Of a DNA stretch of 64,000 nt, positions 9,090-16,777 are shown piece after piece (position 1 is the first letter of the stretch; every line of letters begins with the position of its first letter). Source of the stretch: Sulfuricurvum kujiense DSM 16994. GTDB lineage: Bacteria; Campylobacterota; Campylobacteria; Campylobacterales; Sulfurimonadaceae. The DNA is taken from NCBI RefSeq assembly GCF_000183725.1, contig NC_014762.1, positions 372,001 to 436,000 on the forward strand, read 5' to 3'. Both the position numbers and the translations under genes were made by a program. The notes beneath the pieces are model-generated. The model was given only the letters and a program-made list of their open reading frames with translations. It was not told the origin of the DNA and ran no database searches.

Positions 9090-9389
9090 ATGAATATCCC
9101 AACCCACAGAGCACCTACCCATCCGGGTGAAATGCTCCTCACCGAGTTTTTAGAACCGATGGGGATAACGCAACGGACGTTAGCCGATGCGATTCATGTC
9201 CCCTATCAGCGTGTCAATGAGATCATCAATCAAAAGCGGGGGATTACTCCGGCTACGGCACTTCGCCTTGCAAAATATTTCGGGATGTCGGCGGATTTTT
9301 GGCTGAATCTCCAAATCCGATGGGATTTATATCGATCCATGCAGTCGGAAGCCAAAGAGATTGAAGCAATTCAGCCTTTGGCATCATAA
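9090..9389 (+). CDS. higA: HigA-family antitoxin, XRE-type DNA-binding protein
   Basis: A 99-residue antitoxin that binds HigB and represses its own operon. It opens with the HigA signature RAPTHPGEMLLTEFLEPMGI, then a helix-turn-helix (TQRTLADAIHVPYQRVNEII, about residues 30-50) and the conserved RLAKYFGMSADFWLNLQ. A strong AAGGAG precedes the ATG, so translation should exceed that of the toxin. proA starts only 11 bases after the stop, which ties this toxin-antitoxin pair to a biosynthetic gene. Confidence 0.92.
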   Translation: MNIPTHRAPTHPGEMLLTEFLEPMGITQRTLADAIHVPYQRVNEIINQKRGITPATALRLAKYFGMSADFWLNLQIRWDLYRSMQSEAKEIEAIQPLAS

Positions 9390-9400
9390 AGGAAAAAACT

Positions 9401-10633
9401 ATGGAACATTTTTTAGAAAAAGCCAAATCTGCCAGCCGTGTATTGGCAACTCTCAGCGGAAGCGAACGTAACCGAATCTTGCGTGAAATGGCCGAAGCGC
9501 TTCGTGCTAACACGATGAATATCATCGAAGCCAATGCGATCGATATGAAAAAAGCAGACGTTGACAACCTCTCCTCATCGCTTAAAGACCGTTTGATGCT
9601 GGATGAAAAACGTATCAATGCAATGGCAGTGGCGATCGAAGAGATCGCCGCACTGAAAGATCCGATCGGAAAAGTAATCGAAGGGTGGATTACCGAGACC
9701 GGACTCAAAATCGAGAAAGTGAGTATCCCGATCGGAATGATCGGCATCATTTATGAATCGCGTCCGAATGTCACCTCCGATACGGCGGCGCTCTGTTTTA
9801 AGAGTTCCAACGGATGTGTCCTCAAGGGGGGAAAAGAGGCGGAAGAGTCCAATAAGATTATTGCCGACGTATTGCAGCAGGTACTGATCCGAAATGACCT
9901 CCCGAAAGAACTGATTGCCTTGCTCCCTGATTCAAGCCGCGAAGGGGTGGCTAAGTTGATCAAGATGGATCGCTACGTCGATCTGATCGTTCCGCGTGGC
10001 GGAGAGGCATTGATACGGTTTGTCAGCCAAAATGCGAGTGTTCCGGTGGTCAAACACGACAAAGGGCAATGCCATCTCTATATCGATAGAGATGCGAATA
10101 TCGAGGATGCTTTGAAAATTGCGGTGAACGCAAAAGTACAGCGTCCTTCTGCTTGTAATTCAATTGAGACGCTGTTGGTGGATGAGAGTATCGCGAGTGC
10201 TGTTCTTCCGATGTTCAAAGCAGTATTTGATCGGGAAAATACCCAGCTTAAAGGATGTGCATTAACCCGTGAAATCATCGAGGTCTCTGAAGCGAGTGAT
10301 GAAGATTTTGATACCGAGTATTTGGCGAATATTCTCAATATACGTGTCGTAGACGGAGTTGACGGAGCGATCAGCCATATCGTCCGCTTCGGTTCAGGGC
10401 ACTCCGAATCGATCATTACCGAAAACATTACAACGGCGGAACGGTTTATGGAGAGTATTGATGCCGCCGCCGTTTACGTCAACGCATCGACCCGTTTTAC
10501 AGACGGCGGAGAATTCGGATTCGGTGCAGAGGTCGGGATCAGCACCAACAAACTCCACGCACGCGGACCGATGGGTGTCGAGGGTTTAACCACCTATAAG
10601 TACAAAGTGTACGGCAAAGGTCAAATTCGTTGA
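9401..10633 (+). CDS. proA: Gamma-glutamyl phosphate reductase
   Basis: Second enzyme of proline synthesis: NADPH-dependent reduction of gamma-glutamyl phosphate to glutamate-5-semialdehyde. At 410 residues it is the usual length for this aldehyde-dehydrogenase-fold enzyme. The N-terminal AKSASRVLATLSGSERNRIL, the cofactor-region IYESRPNVTSDTAALCFKSS and the catalytic-cysteine segment VQRPSACNSIETLL are all present. proB is not in the window. It lies behind higBA and overlaps the TTG start of an ABC ATPase, suggesting cotranscription with both. Confidence 0.96.
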   Translation: MEHFLEKAKSASRVLATLSGSERNRILREMAEALRANTMNIIEANAIDMKKADVDNLSSSLKDRLMLDEKRINAMAVAIEEIAALKDPIGKVIEGWITETGLKIEKVSIPIGMIGIIYESRPNVTSDTAALCFKSSNGCVLKGGKEAEESNKIIADVLQQVLIRNDLPKELIALLPDSSREGVAKLIKMDRYVDLIVPRGGEALIRFVSQNASVPVVKHDKGQCHLYIDRDANIEDALKIAVNAKVQRPSACNSIETLLVDESIASAVLPMFKAVFDRENTQLKGCALTREIIEVSEASDEDFDTEYLANILNIRVVDGVDGAISHIVRFGSGHSESIITENITTAERFMESIDAAAVYVNASTRFTDGGEFGFGAEVGISTNKLHARGPMGVEGLTTYKYKVYGKGQIR

Positions 10634-11202
10634 ACACCGTTTTAGATATTGAAAATATATCTTTTGGATATACTAAAGATATATTATTATTCGATAACTT
10701 TTCACTCTCTCTTAAGGCGGGGGAGATAAAAGCGATAGTGGGACCGAGCGGTGTCGGAAAATCGACGCTGTTTGAACTCATTTTAGGACATCGTAAACCC
10801 TTATCGGGCTTTATCCGATCATCATCCTTCTCTCAGGTCTTTCAAGACCCCTACAGCTCGTTTCACCCCACCTACACCGTGCGTGAACAGATCAAAGAAG
10901 TAACGTCGATGGAAGGGTATGAATTGTTGCTGGAAAAGATGGGGCTGGAAGAGGCTTTTTTGGATTCCCTTCCCCATAAACTCTCGGGCGGTCAGCTGCA
11001 GCGGTGCTCTATATTACGGGCGTTGCTGATGAAGCCGAAACTGCTTCTTTTAGACGAGCCGACTTCGGCACTGGATAATCTAAACCAACTCGATATTATG
11101 AAACTGATTGTGGATAATCTTGAGGGGATGGGGGTACTGCTGATCACCCATGACGGAGATCTGGCAGCTTGGTGCGCCGATGAGATTGTGACGCTTAGCT
11201 GA
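10630..11202 (+). CDS. Solo ABC transporter ATP-binding protein
   Basis: A 190-residue ABC ATPase with Walker A GPSGVGKST (residues 38-46), the signature LSGGQLQRCSILRAL, Walker B LLLLDEPTSALD and the switch histidine ITHDGD. The PYSSFHPTYTVREQI segment resembles ATPases of dipeptide/nickel (DppF/NikE) importers. It is short, ending soon after the switch region, and has no permease or binding protein beside it, so its partner and substrate are unknown. TTG start at 10630 overlaps the proA stop by 4 bases. Confidence 0.8.
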   Translation: MNTVLDIENISFGYTKDILLFDNFSLSLKAGEIKAIVGPSGVGKSTLFELILGHRKPLSGFIRSSSFSQVFQDPYSSFHPTYTVREQIKEVTSMEGYELLLEKMGLEEAFLDSLPHKLSGGQLQRCSILRALLMKPKLLLLDEPTSALDNLNQLDIMKLIVDNLEGMGVLLITHDGDLAAWCADEIVTLS

Positions 11203-11905
11203 TACGCCGCTTGTGATATTTAGGAAGATTTGAGAGTGCCTCGTCATAGGCGTGCTGCATTGCATCGTGAGTTTCGTTCAACCACTCGGGATTACTCTTA
11301 TCGGCGACAAAAGAATCAAGATATATCGCGGTGATGGTGCCGGGCTTAAAATCTTTGCGTTTATTGCTGAAATGCCATGCGGTCGCAACCAAAACGACAG
11401 GCTGCACTTTGAGATTAAACTTGTCTGCCACCATTTTGGCTCCCGCTTTGAACGGCTTCATTTTACCACTCTCGGTGCGGGTTCCCTCCGGAAAGATGGT
11501 AATGACGCGTCCGTGATCGAGTCGATCTTTACACTCTTTGATCAGCTTGACAAGGGAAGTTTTGCTTTCCCGCTCTAAAGCGATATCTTTCGGCAAGCGT
11601 ACGACCAGTCCGAAGAATGGGACATTGAACAACTCTTTTTTAGCGACCCATGCTAAATCTTTGTCGGTAATCGTCTCCATGACACCGATATCGATATCAC
11701 TTTGGTGGTTGATAAGAAACATCTGTGCGTCTGGATCGGGGTTCCCTCTAACCTCTACAGGGATAAAAACGAGAAAACGGATAAACCAGGCCGAAAACTT
11801 CACGGCATAGGGTTTCGGGAGAAGATAAAACGTTGTGATCATCAGCGTCATCCCGGTAAAGATGACGATTACGGCATAAAGCCACTTAATTCGAGCAAAG
11901 ATCAC
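11195..11905 (-). CDS. plsC: 1-acyl-sn-glycerol-3-phosphate acyltransferase (PlsC)
   Basis: Membrane acyltransferase that converts lysophosphatidate to phosphatidate. At 236 residues it has an N-terminal hydrophobic segment (about 10-30), the catalytic HX4D motif in NHQSDID (H67, D72) and the glycerol-phosphate-binding motif FPEGTRTESG near residue 140. It is the last gene of the leftward ctpA-purCSQ operon, its start lying 20 bases inside the upstream gene. plsY, at 55.0 kb, supplies the preceding acylation step. Confidence 0.93.
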   Translation of the reverse strand: MIFARIKWLYAVIVIFTGMTLMITTFYLLPKPYAVKFSAWFIRFLVFIPVEVRGNPDPDAQMFLINHQSDIDIGVMETITDKDLAWVAKKELFNVPFFGLVVRLPKDIALERESKTSLVKLIKECKDRLDHGRVITIFPEGTRTESGKMKPFKAGAKMVADKFNLKVQPVVLVATAWHFSNKRKDFKPGTITAIYLDSFVADKSNPEWLNETHDAMQHAYDEALSNLPKYHKRRIS

Positions 11906-13040
11906 GTTTATTAACCCATCCTACTTTATCATCGAGATGTACCTTAATGAATTCTCCGACCTCTTTTTCGGCTTCCAAATGTTCTTCTTGGAGCGTCATT
12001 TCAAAAATTGTGCCGTTTTTGATTGGAAGCAAATAGATCGGCGCATCTTTTTTGACACATATGGTCGGATTCGGAAGGAGGGCATATACGATATAAAACA
12101 TCGGTAATGACGAAGCATAAAGGTACCATTTATCCCGTCTCCAATAAAATAATCCGAAAAGAACCGCTACTACCACTGCCGCGGCGCTGATTTTAAGTTC
12201 GGTATGGCGTGCATCGGTCGGTGAGAGATCGCTTTGGGTAGAGACGGTATCGTCATCCACGACAATCGGAATGACAATCGACTCATATCGTTGCTTTTTA
12301 AGATTGAAAAATGAAAAATTGAGGTTTTGTTCCGTATTGGGGATAATGGCATAATAGGTCATCTGCGATTCGCCGACATTGGAGAATTTCGATTCGAAAC
12401 CTTGCTTGATCGCATTAGGAATGGAGAAGTCTCCGATGTTACATCGCGATGCCTTAACTGTGAAAATAACGACGTTGCTTTCATTATTATACGGAGTTGT
12501 TTTGTAATTAATAACCTCGAACTTATCGGCTAAAACGTTTGCAAACCCTGAGGGCGGACTGAGAGGTATCGCATTTAAAGCCGTTCCGATAAGGGGCTCG
12601 GTGACGCTTCCGGTCGATGTGAGCGTTGCCGTAATATCGGGAAAGCGGATGGATGAGGATTGAACCAGAAAATAGAATGTGTCGTATACACCGTCTTCTT
12701 TTACGCTTCTGCGCGGTGTATCGCTGAAAATTCGAATCCCCTCTTCGTTTTGAAGAGTATATTCGATGTTTCCGGAAGCTATATCAACCGGAGTAAGTTT
12801 GACGGTAACAGGGATAATTTCCCCGACATAGGGATGTGAGGGGAGATCGCTGAACTGAAGCGTCAATCCTGCGGTAGTGGAAACACCGGAAAAAAGTGCA
12901 TTTACATCTGTCTCAACAGTCGGAGCGGCAGTAGTTTCCTCCGTCGCGGTTACAGGTGCCGGAGCCGGATCTGTAAGAACGGACGGTTCCGCTAAAAGGA
13001 TTTGTCCTAGAAAGAAAAAAAGAAAAGCTAGAGCTTTCAA
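11886..13040 (-). CDS. BatD-like Ig-domain membrane protein with C-terminal SH3-like domain
   Basis: A 384-residue envelope protein: a signal peptide (about 1-17), a low-complexity Ala/Pro/Thr linker (20-45), two Ig-like beta domains (about 55-260), two membrane helices (about 280-325) and a C-terminal bacterial-SH3-like domain ending GEFIKVHLDDKVGWVNKRDL. The Ig part resembles BatD ('oxygen tolerance') proteins, and GWVNxxxL is typical of SH3 domains. Start and stop overlap purQ (4 bases) and plsC (20 bases), a tight coupling with no obvious purine role. Function unknown; the cytoplasmic or periplasmic side of the SH3 part is uncertain. Confidence 0.65.
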   Translation of the reverse strand: MKALAFLFFFLGQILLAEPSVLTDPAPAPVTATEETTAAPTVETDVNALFSGVSTTAGLTLQFSDLPSHPYVGEIIPVTVKLTPVDIASGNIEYTLQNEEGIRIFSDTPRRSVKEDGVYDTFYFLVQSSSIRFPDITATLTSTGSVTEPLIGTALNAIPLSPPSGFANVLADKFEVINYKTTPYNNESNVVIFTVKASRCNIGDFSIPNAIKQGFESKFSNVGESQMTYYAIIPNTEQNLNFSFFNLKKQRYESIVIPIVVDDDTVSTQSDLSPTDARHTELKISAAAVVVAVLFGLFYWRRDKWYLYASSLPMFYIVYALLPNPTICVKKDAPIYLLPIKNGTIFEMTLQEEHLEAEKEVGEFIKVHLDDKVGWVNKRDLCSN

Positions 13041-13711
13041 GCGTTTATAAACCCCTCTAACATCGCTTTGCCGTCATCCGAGCCTAAAAGAGTTTCCATA
13101 GCGCGTTCCGGATGAGGCATTAAACCGAAAACGTTTTTGCTTTTGTTACAGATACCGGCAATACTGTCGACAGAACCGTTCGGATTATCGATGTTCCCTT
13201 TTTCGTCAGTATATTTAAGCAATACCTGGCCATTCGCATACAGCTCTTGCAAACCGTGCTCATCAATGTAAAAATTCCCGTCGTGATGCGCGATAGGGAT
13301 GTTTAGAACCTGATCAACGTTGCAATGGCGAAGAAAAATATTATCGTTGTTAATGACTTTGAGATGGTGATGGCGTGAAATGAAGTGAAGCCCTTCATTA
13401 CGTTTCAATGCACCCGGAAGAAGACCGGTTTCGGTCAATACCTGAAATCCGTTACAGATTCCTAAGACTTTTCCGCCGTTCTCTGCATAGACTTTAAGGG
13501 CTTTCATGATCGGAGACATTTTGGCAATGGCACCGCTGCGAAGGTAATCTCCGTAGCTGAATCCGCCTGCGGCTACTACCAAGTCCATATCGGAAGGGAT
13601 AGTATCCTCTTTGTGCCAAAGAATTTGTGTTTCGCACCCTAATGCGGCAAACGCATGCTGGGTATCGTATTCACAGTTGGTTCCCGGAAATTGGATGATG
13701 CCGACTTTCAT
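13037..13711 (-). CDS. purQ: Phosphoribosylformylglycinamidine synthase subunit PurQ
   Basis: Glutaminase subunit of FGAM synthase, which feeds ammonia to PurL in step 4 of purine synthesis. The 224-residue class I amidotransferase shows the N-terminal VGIIQFPGTNCEYDTQHAF, the nucleophile elbow VLGICNGFQVL and the His-Glu pair in LMPHPERAME. purS lies immediately upstream with a 4-base overlap; purL is not in the window. Confidence 0.97.
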   Translation of the reverse strand: MKVGIIQFPGTNCEYDTQHAFAALGCETQILWHKEDTIPSDMDLVVAAGGFSYGDYLRSGAIAKMSPIMKALKVYAENGGKVLGICNGFQVLTETGLLPGALKRNEGLHFISRHHHLKVINNDNIFLRHCNVDQVLNIPIAHHDGNFYIDEHGLQELYANGQVLLKYTDEKGNIDNPNGSVDSIAGICNKSKNVFGLMPHPERAMETLLGSDDGKAMLEGFINA

Positions 13712-13950
13712 GCTTGGATCTCGATCTCGTAATCTTCGATGACAGTATTGGCCAAAAGCTCTTCACACATATGTGCTACTTTCTCTTTTGCCGCATCTGC
13801 ATCGTTTTCATTCATCTCGATAATGATTTGTTTGCCTACACGTACGTCTTTGACAGTTTCGAATCCGTGACCGGAGAGTGCATGCTGTACCGCTTTACCT
13901 TGAGAGTCCAAGACTCCGTTTTTCAAAAATACGTTTACGATTGCTTTCAT
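13708..13950 (-). CDS. purS: Phosphoribosylformylglycinamidine synthase subunit PurS
   Basis: An 80-residue subunit that bridges PurQ and PurL in bacteria with split FGAM synthase. The family-typical start MKAIVNVFLKNGVLDSQGKA and the VRVGKQIIIEM strand are present. It lies between purC (4 bases upstream) and purQ (4-base overlap). Confidence 0.95.
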   Translation of the reverse strand: MKAIVNVFLKNGVLDSQGKAVQHALSGHGFETVKDVRVGKQIIIEMNENDADAAKEKVAHMCEELLANTVIEDYEIEIQA

Positions 13951-13954
13951 TCAA

Positions 13955-14665
13955 TTACCCCAATATTCTGTTTAATACTTCTTCATAGGCGACTTTAAGT
14001 CCGCCGAGCCCTTGGCGGAAACGGTCTTTATCCATTTTTTCACCGGTTTCCAAATCCCAGAAACGGCAGTTATCCGGACTGATTTCATCGGCAAGGATGA
14101 TTTTTCCGTCTTTGTCACGACCGAATTCGAGTTTGAAATCGACGAGGTTAAGACCTTTATCATGGAAATAAGGGCGTAAGATACTGTTAACTTCGCGTGC
14201 CATTGCACGGAGCTGATCGAGTTCCGCTTCGTTTTTGACGAGTTCCAAAATCAAACAGTGCTGGTCGTTGAGTTTTGGATCGCCGAGGGCATCGTTTTTG
14301 TAGTCAAATTCGACCAAGGTAAACGGAAGAACTTTCCCGTCAGGAATACCGAGGTTTTTGCTCAGGCTGCCGGTTGCGATGTTACGGACGATCACTTCGA
14401 TGAGGATGATATCCACTTTTTTACACAGCATATGGGTATCATCGAGCATTTCGACGAAATGGGATTCAACTCCGTTTTTGGCCAACATTTTGAATAATTC
14501 GGTAGAGATCTTGTTGTTTAAAGCCCCTTTGCCCGATTCGTTATCTTTTTTTGCGCCGTTAAATGCGGTCAGATCATCTTTAAATTCAGCAATGACTAAA
14601 TTGGCGTCGTCGGTACTAAAGAGGCGTTTAGCCTTTCCCTCGTAGATGAGATCGCGTTTTTCCAT
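13955..14665 (-). CDS. purC: SAICAR synthetase PurC
   Basis: Condenses CAIR with aspartate in purine synthesis. The 236-residue protein has the N-terminal [13 protein letters not shown], the conserved [18 protein letters not shown] segment, [14 protein letters not shown] and [13 protein letters not shown], all hallmarks of this ATP-grasp-like enzyme. ctpA ends 2 bases upstream and purS begins 4 bases downstream, giving one leftward transcription unit. Confidence 0.97.
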   Translation of the reverse strand: MEKRDLIYEGKAKRLFSTDDANLVIAEFKDDLTAFNGAKKDNESGKGALNNKISTELFKMLAKNGVESHFVEMLDDTHMLCKKVDIILIEVIVRNIATGSLSKNLGIPDGKVLPFTLVEFDYKNDALGDPKLNDQHCLILELVKNEAELDQLRAMAREVNSILRPYFHDKGLNLVDFKLEFGRDKDGKIILADEISPDNCRFWDLETGEKMDKDRFRQGLGGLKVAYEEVLNRILG

Positions 14666-14667
14666 GG

Positions 14668-15990
14668 TTACTTTCCTTTGACTATGATTAAAGCTTTGAT
14701 AATATCGACACCCTCTTTGAGCTGAATATCTCTATTCATCTGCTCAGGGGTAATTACGGTTTTATTGGTAGCATTGGCTTCGGTAACGTCAATCATTCCG
14801 TCGCTTTTTTCAAGTTCGGAAACCAGATGCTCTTTAAGATCGGCTTCTTTGATATTAAAAGACTTCTCATGTTTTTTTATTTCACCTGCAGCGACTTCGA
14901 TGTCAGGCGTCACGCCGACGGCTTGAATAGTACGGCCGCTTGGGAGATAGTAGCGTGCAACGGTGAGTTTGATCCCTTCGGTTTCCGTAATCGGCATGAC
15001 CACTTGGACGGAGCCTTTTCCGAAGGTTTTTTCTCCGACGATGACTGCCCGTTTCAAGTCTTGAAGTGCACCGCTGACGATTTCGGATGCGCTGGCTGAG
15101 CCTTCATTCACCAAAACGACAAGCGGGAGATCGGTTATCGTATTGCTCTTCGTTGCCTTATACGTCATATCATCGGCTTTGTTACGCCCTTTTTGGGAGA
15201 CAATGATCCCCTCGTCTACAAACAGATCGGTCAGGTCAACCGCCTGATCGAGCAATCCTCCCGGATTGTTTCGCAAATCGAGGATAATCCCTTTGCTTTT
15301 TCCGCTGTATTTTTTAATCGCTTTTTTGACATCCGCCGCAACTTTTTTATCGAAACTGGTAACACGGATATAGAGGATATTTCCGCTGATATTTCGGGTG
15401 TATACGGATTGGACGGTGATGATATCTCGGATAATATGGATTTTAAGAGGATCGGCCAACCCTTTGCGGACGATGGTAAGATCGATCGGGGTTTTCGGAG
15501 CACCGCGCATGATACTCACGGCATCGTCTATCGTCATGCTCAGTGTTGATTTATCATTGATTTTAAGGATAATATCGCCTGCTTTGATTCCCGCTTTATC
15601 GGCAGGCGTCCCTTCGATAGGGGCGATAACGGTGAGAGCGTTGTCGCGCATTCCGACGGTAATCCCAAGTCCGCCGAATTCACCGTCGGTTTGTGTTTTT
15701 AGATTGTCGTAGCTTTTTTTGTCCATATAGGTAGAATGGGCATCGAGATTGGAGAGCATCCCCTGCAGCGATTTGTCAATGAGTTGATCGACGGTAAGAC
15801 CGTCTACGTTGTATTGCTCGACAATGCTCAAGACTTTCGTAAATTTAGCGAGCGATTGGAGACGTGAGGCTTCTACAGAGGCTTCAGTAGGTGCGGCAAC
15901 GGTGTTTTTTGCAAACAGTGATGTCGACAGGATGAGACTAACCGCTACGGCACTGACAAAACCGACTACCATCATTTTTGTGTTTTTCAT
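14668..15990 (-). CDS. ctpA: C-terminal processing peptidase (S41 family, CtpA-like)
   Basis: A 440-residue periplasmic serine protease: signal/anchor helix (about 8-26), PDZ domain (about 85-165) with [20 protein letters not shown], and the S41 catalytic core with the Ser-Lys dyad in [16 protein letters not shown] and [26 protein letters not shown] closes the core. It trims C-termini of envelope proteins. It heads the purine operon (ctpA-purC-purS-purQ-Ig/SH3-plsC), an arrangement also known from other Campylobacterota. Confidence 0.94.
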   Translation of the reverse strand: MKNTKMMVVGFVSAVAVSLILSTSLFAKNTVAAPTEASVEASRLQSLAKFTKVLSIVEQYNVDGLTVDQLIDKSLQGMLSNLDAHSTYMDKKSYDNLKTQTDGEFGGLGITVGMRDNALTVIAPIEGTPADKAGIKAGDIILKINDKSTLSMTIDDAVSIMRGAPKTPIDLTIVRKGLADPLKIHIIRDIITVQSVYTRNISGNILYIRVTSFDKKVAADVKKAIKKYSGKSKGIILDLRNNPGGLLDQAVDLTDLFVDEGIIVSQKGRNKADDMTYKATKSNTITDLPLVVLVNEGSASASEIVSGALQDLKRAVIVGEKTFGKGSVQVVMPITETEGIKLTVARYYLPSGRTIQAVGVTPDIEVAAGEIKKHEKSFNIKEADLKEHLVSELEKSDGMIDVTEANATNKTVITPEQMNRDIQLKEGVDIIKALIIVKGK

Positions 15991-16068
15991 ACGTTTTTTG
16001 AACCTTGTGTAGAGCCGTTAAAGTAAGATCAGGAATTATAGTGAAAACTCCATTAAATAACAATGGAT

Positions 16069-16272
16069 TCAGACGACTTCGATAACGACATCTCCGATCT
16101 GAATGGTCTCCCCTTTGGTGATTTTTGCCCGTTTCCGGGTCTCTACTTCCCCGTTACGGAGTACATGGCCGTTTTCGATAAGCATTTTGGCTTGTCCGCC
16201 GGTATCGACTAGATCTAAAAGTTTGATGAGTTTATGAAGCTCGATAAAAGGTTCCGTGAGTGTATACGTCAT
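16069..16272 (-). CDS. Small S4-domain RNA-binding protein
   Basis: A 67-residue protein made almost wholly of one S4 RNA-binding domain: FIELHKLIKLLDLVDTGGQA, then AKMLIENGHVLRNGEVETRK and KGETIQIGDVVIEV. It resembles the YbcJ/YaaA group of stand-alone S4 proteins. It is 78 bases upstream of ctpA and may share a transcript. RNA target unknown. Confidence 0.88.
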   Translation of the reverse strand: MTYTLTEPFIELHKLIKLLDLVDTGGQAKMLIENGHVLRNGEVETRKRAKITKGETIQIGDVVIEVV

Positions 16273-16338
16273 AATTATGTCTTTACAATAAAAATTGGTT
16301 TGATAGGTAGAAAAGGAGAAATTATATAAGCGGCATGA

Positions 16339-16354
16339 AAGCCCTTTCGGGCTT
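16339..16354 (-). terminator. Hairpin after the RRM gene
   Basis: On the minus strand AAGCCC-GAAA-GGGCTT, a 6-bp stem with a GNRA tetraloop, 10 bases after the stop of the RRM gene. No strong U-tract follows, so it may be an RNA-stability element instead of a full terminator. Confidence 0.5.
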
Positions 16355-16364
16355 CATGATGTGA

Positions 16365-16637
16365 TTACCAGCGATCGCGTGGAGGGCGAGGAGCACGTGG
16401 ACGCGCTTCGTTAACACGAAGTGTACGCCCGCCGAAATCGTTACCTTCAAGGGCAGTGATCGCTTTGTCAGCTTCGTCTTTGTTCGCCATTTCAACGAAA
16501 CCGAAACCGCGGAAACGGCCTGTCTCTTTATCATTTACGAATTTAACTGAACTAACTTCACCGTATTGTCCGAAAAGATCTTTAAGATCATTTTCGTCTT
16601 TGCCGTAGGGAATATTCCCGACATAAATTTGTGTCAC
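16365..16637 (-). CDS. RRM-domain RNA-binding protein
   Basis: A 90-residue glycine-rich RNA-binding protein with both RNP signatures: RNP2 IYVGNIPY (residues 3-10) and RNP1 RFRGFGFVEM (about 42-51). The C-terminal tail is short, basic and proline-rich (ARPRAPRPPRDRW). Such single-RRM proteins occur in cyanobacteria and many Campylobacterota and are often cold-responsive; that regulation is not shown here. It is separated from its neighbours by 92 and 140 bases, so it probably has its own promoter. Confidence 0.92.
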   Translation of the reverse strand: MTQIYVGNIPYGKDENDLKDLFGQYGEVSSVKFVNDKETGRFRGFGFVEMANKDEADKAITALEGNDFGGRTLRVNEARPRAPRPPRDRW

Positions 16638-16777
16638 ATTGTACTCCGTGAAAAAATCGAACTATAACCAGCATAATCCTTATAACCATTTTATCCATTC
16701 AAATCTTATGGGAATGTTAAAAATAATTGTATTTTCGTGATTAGTATGATACCTTTTCCAAATCTTTACAAAGAAGG

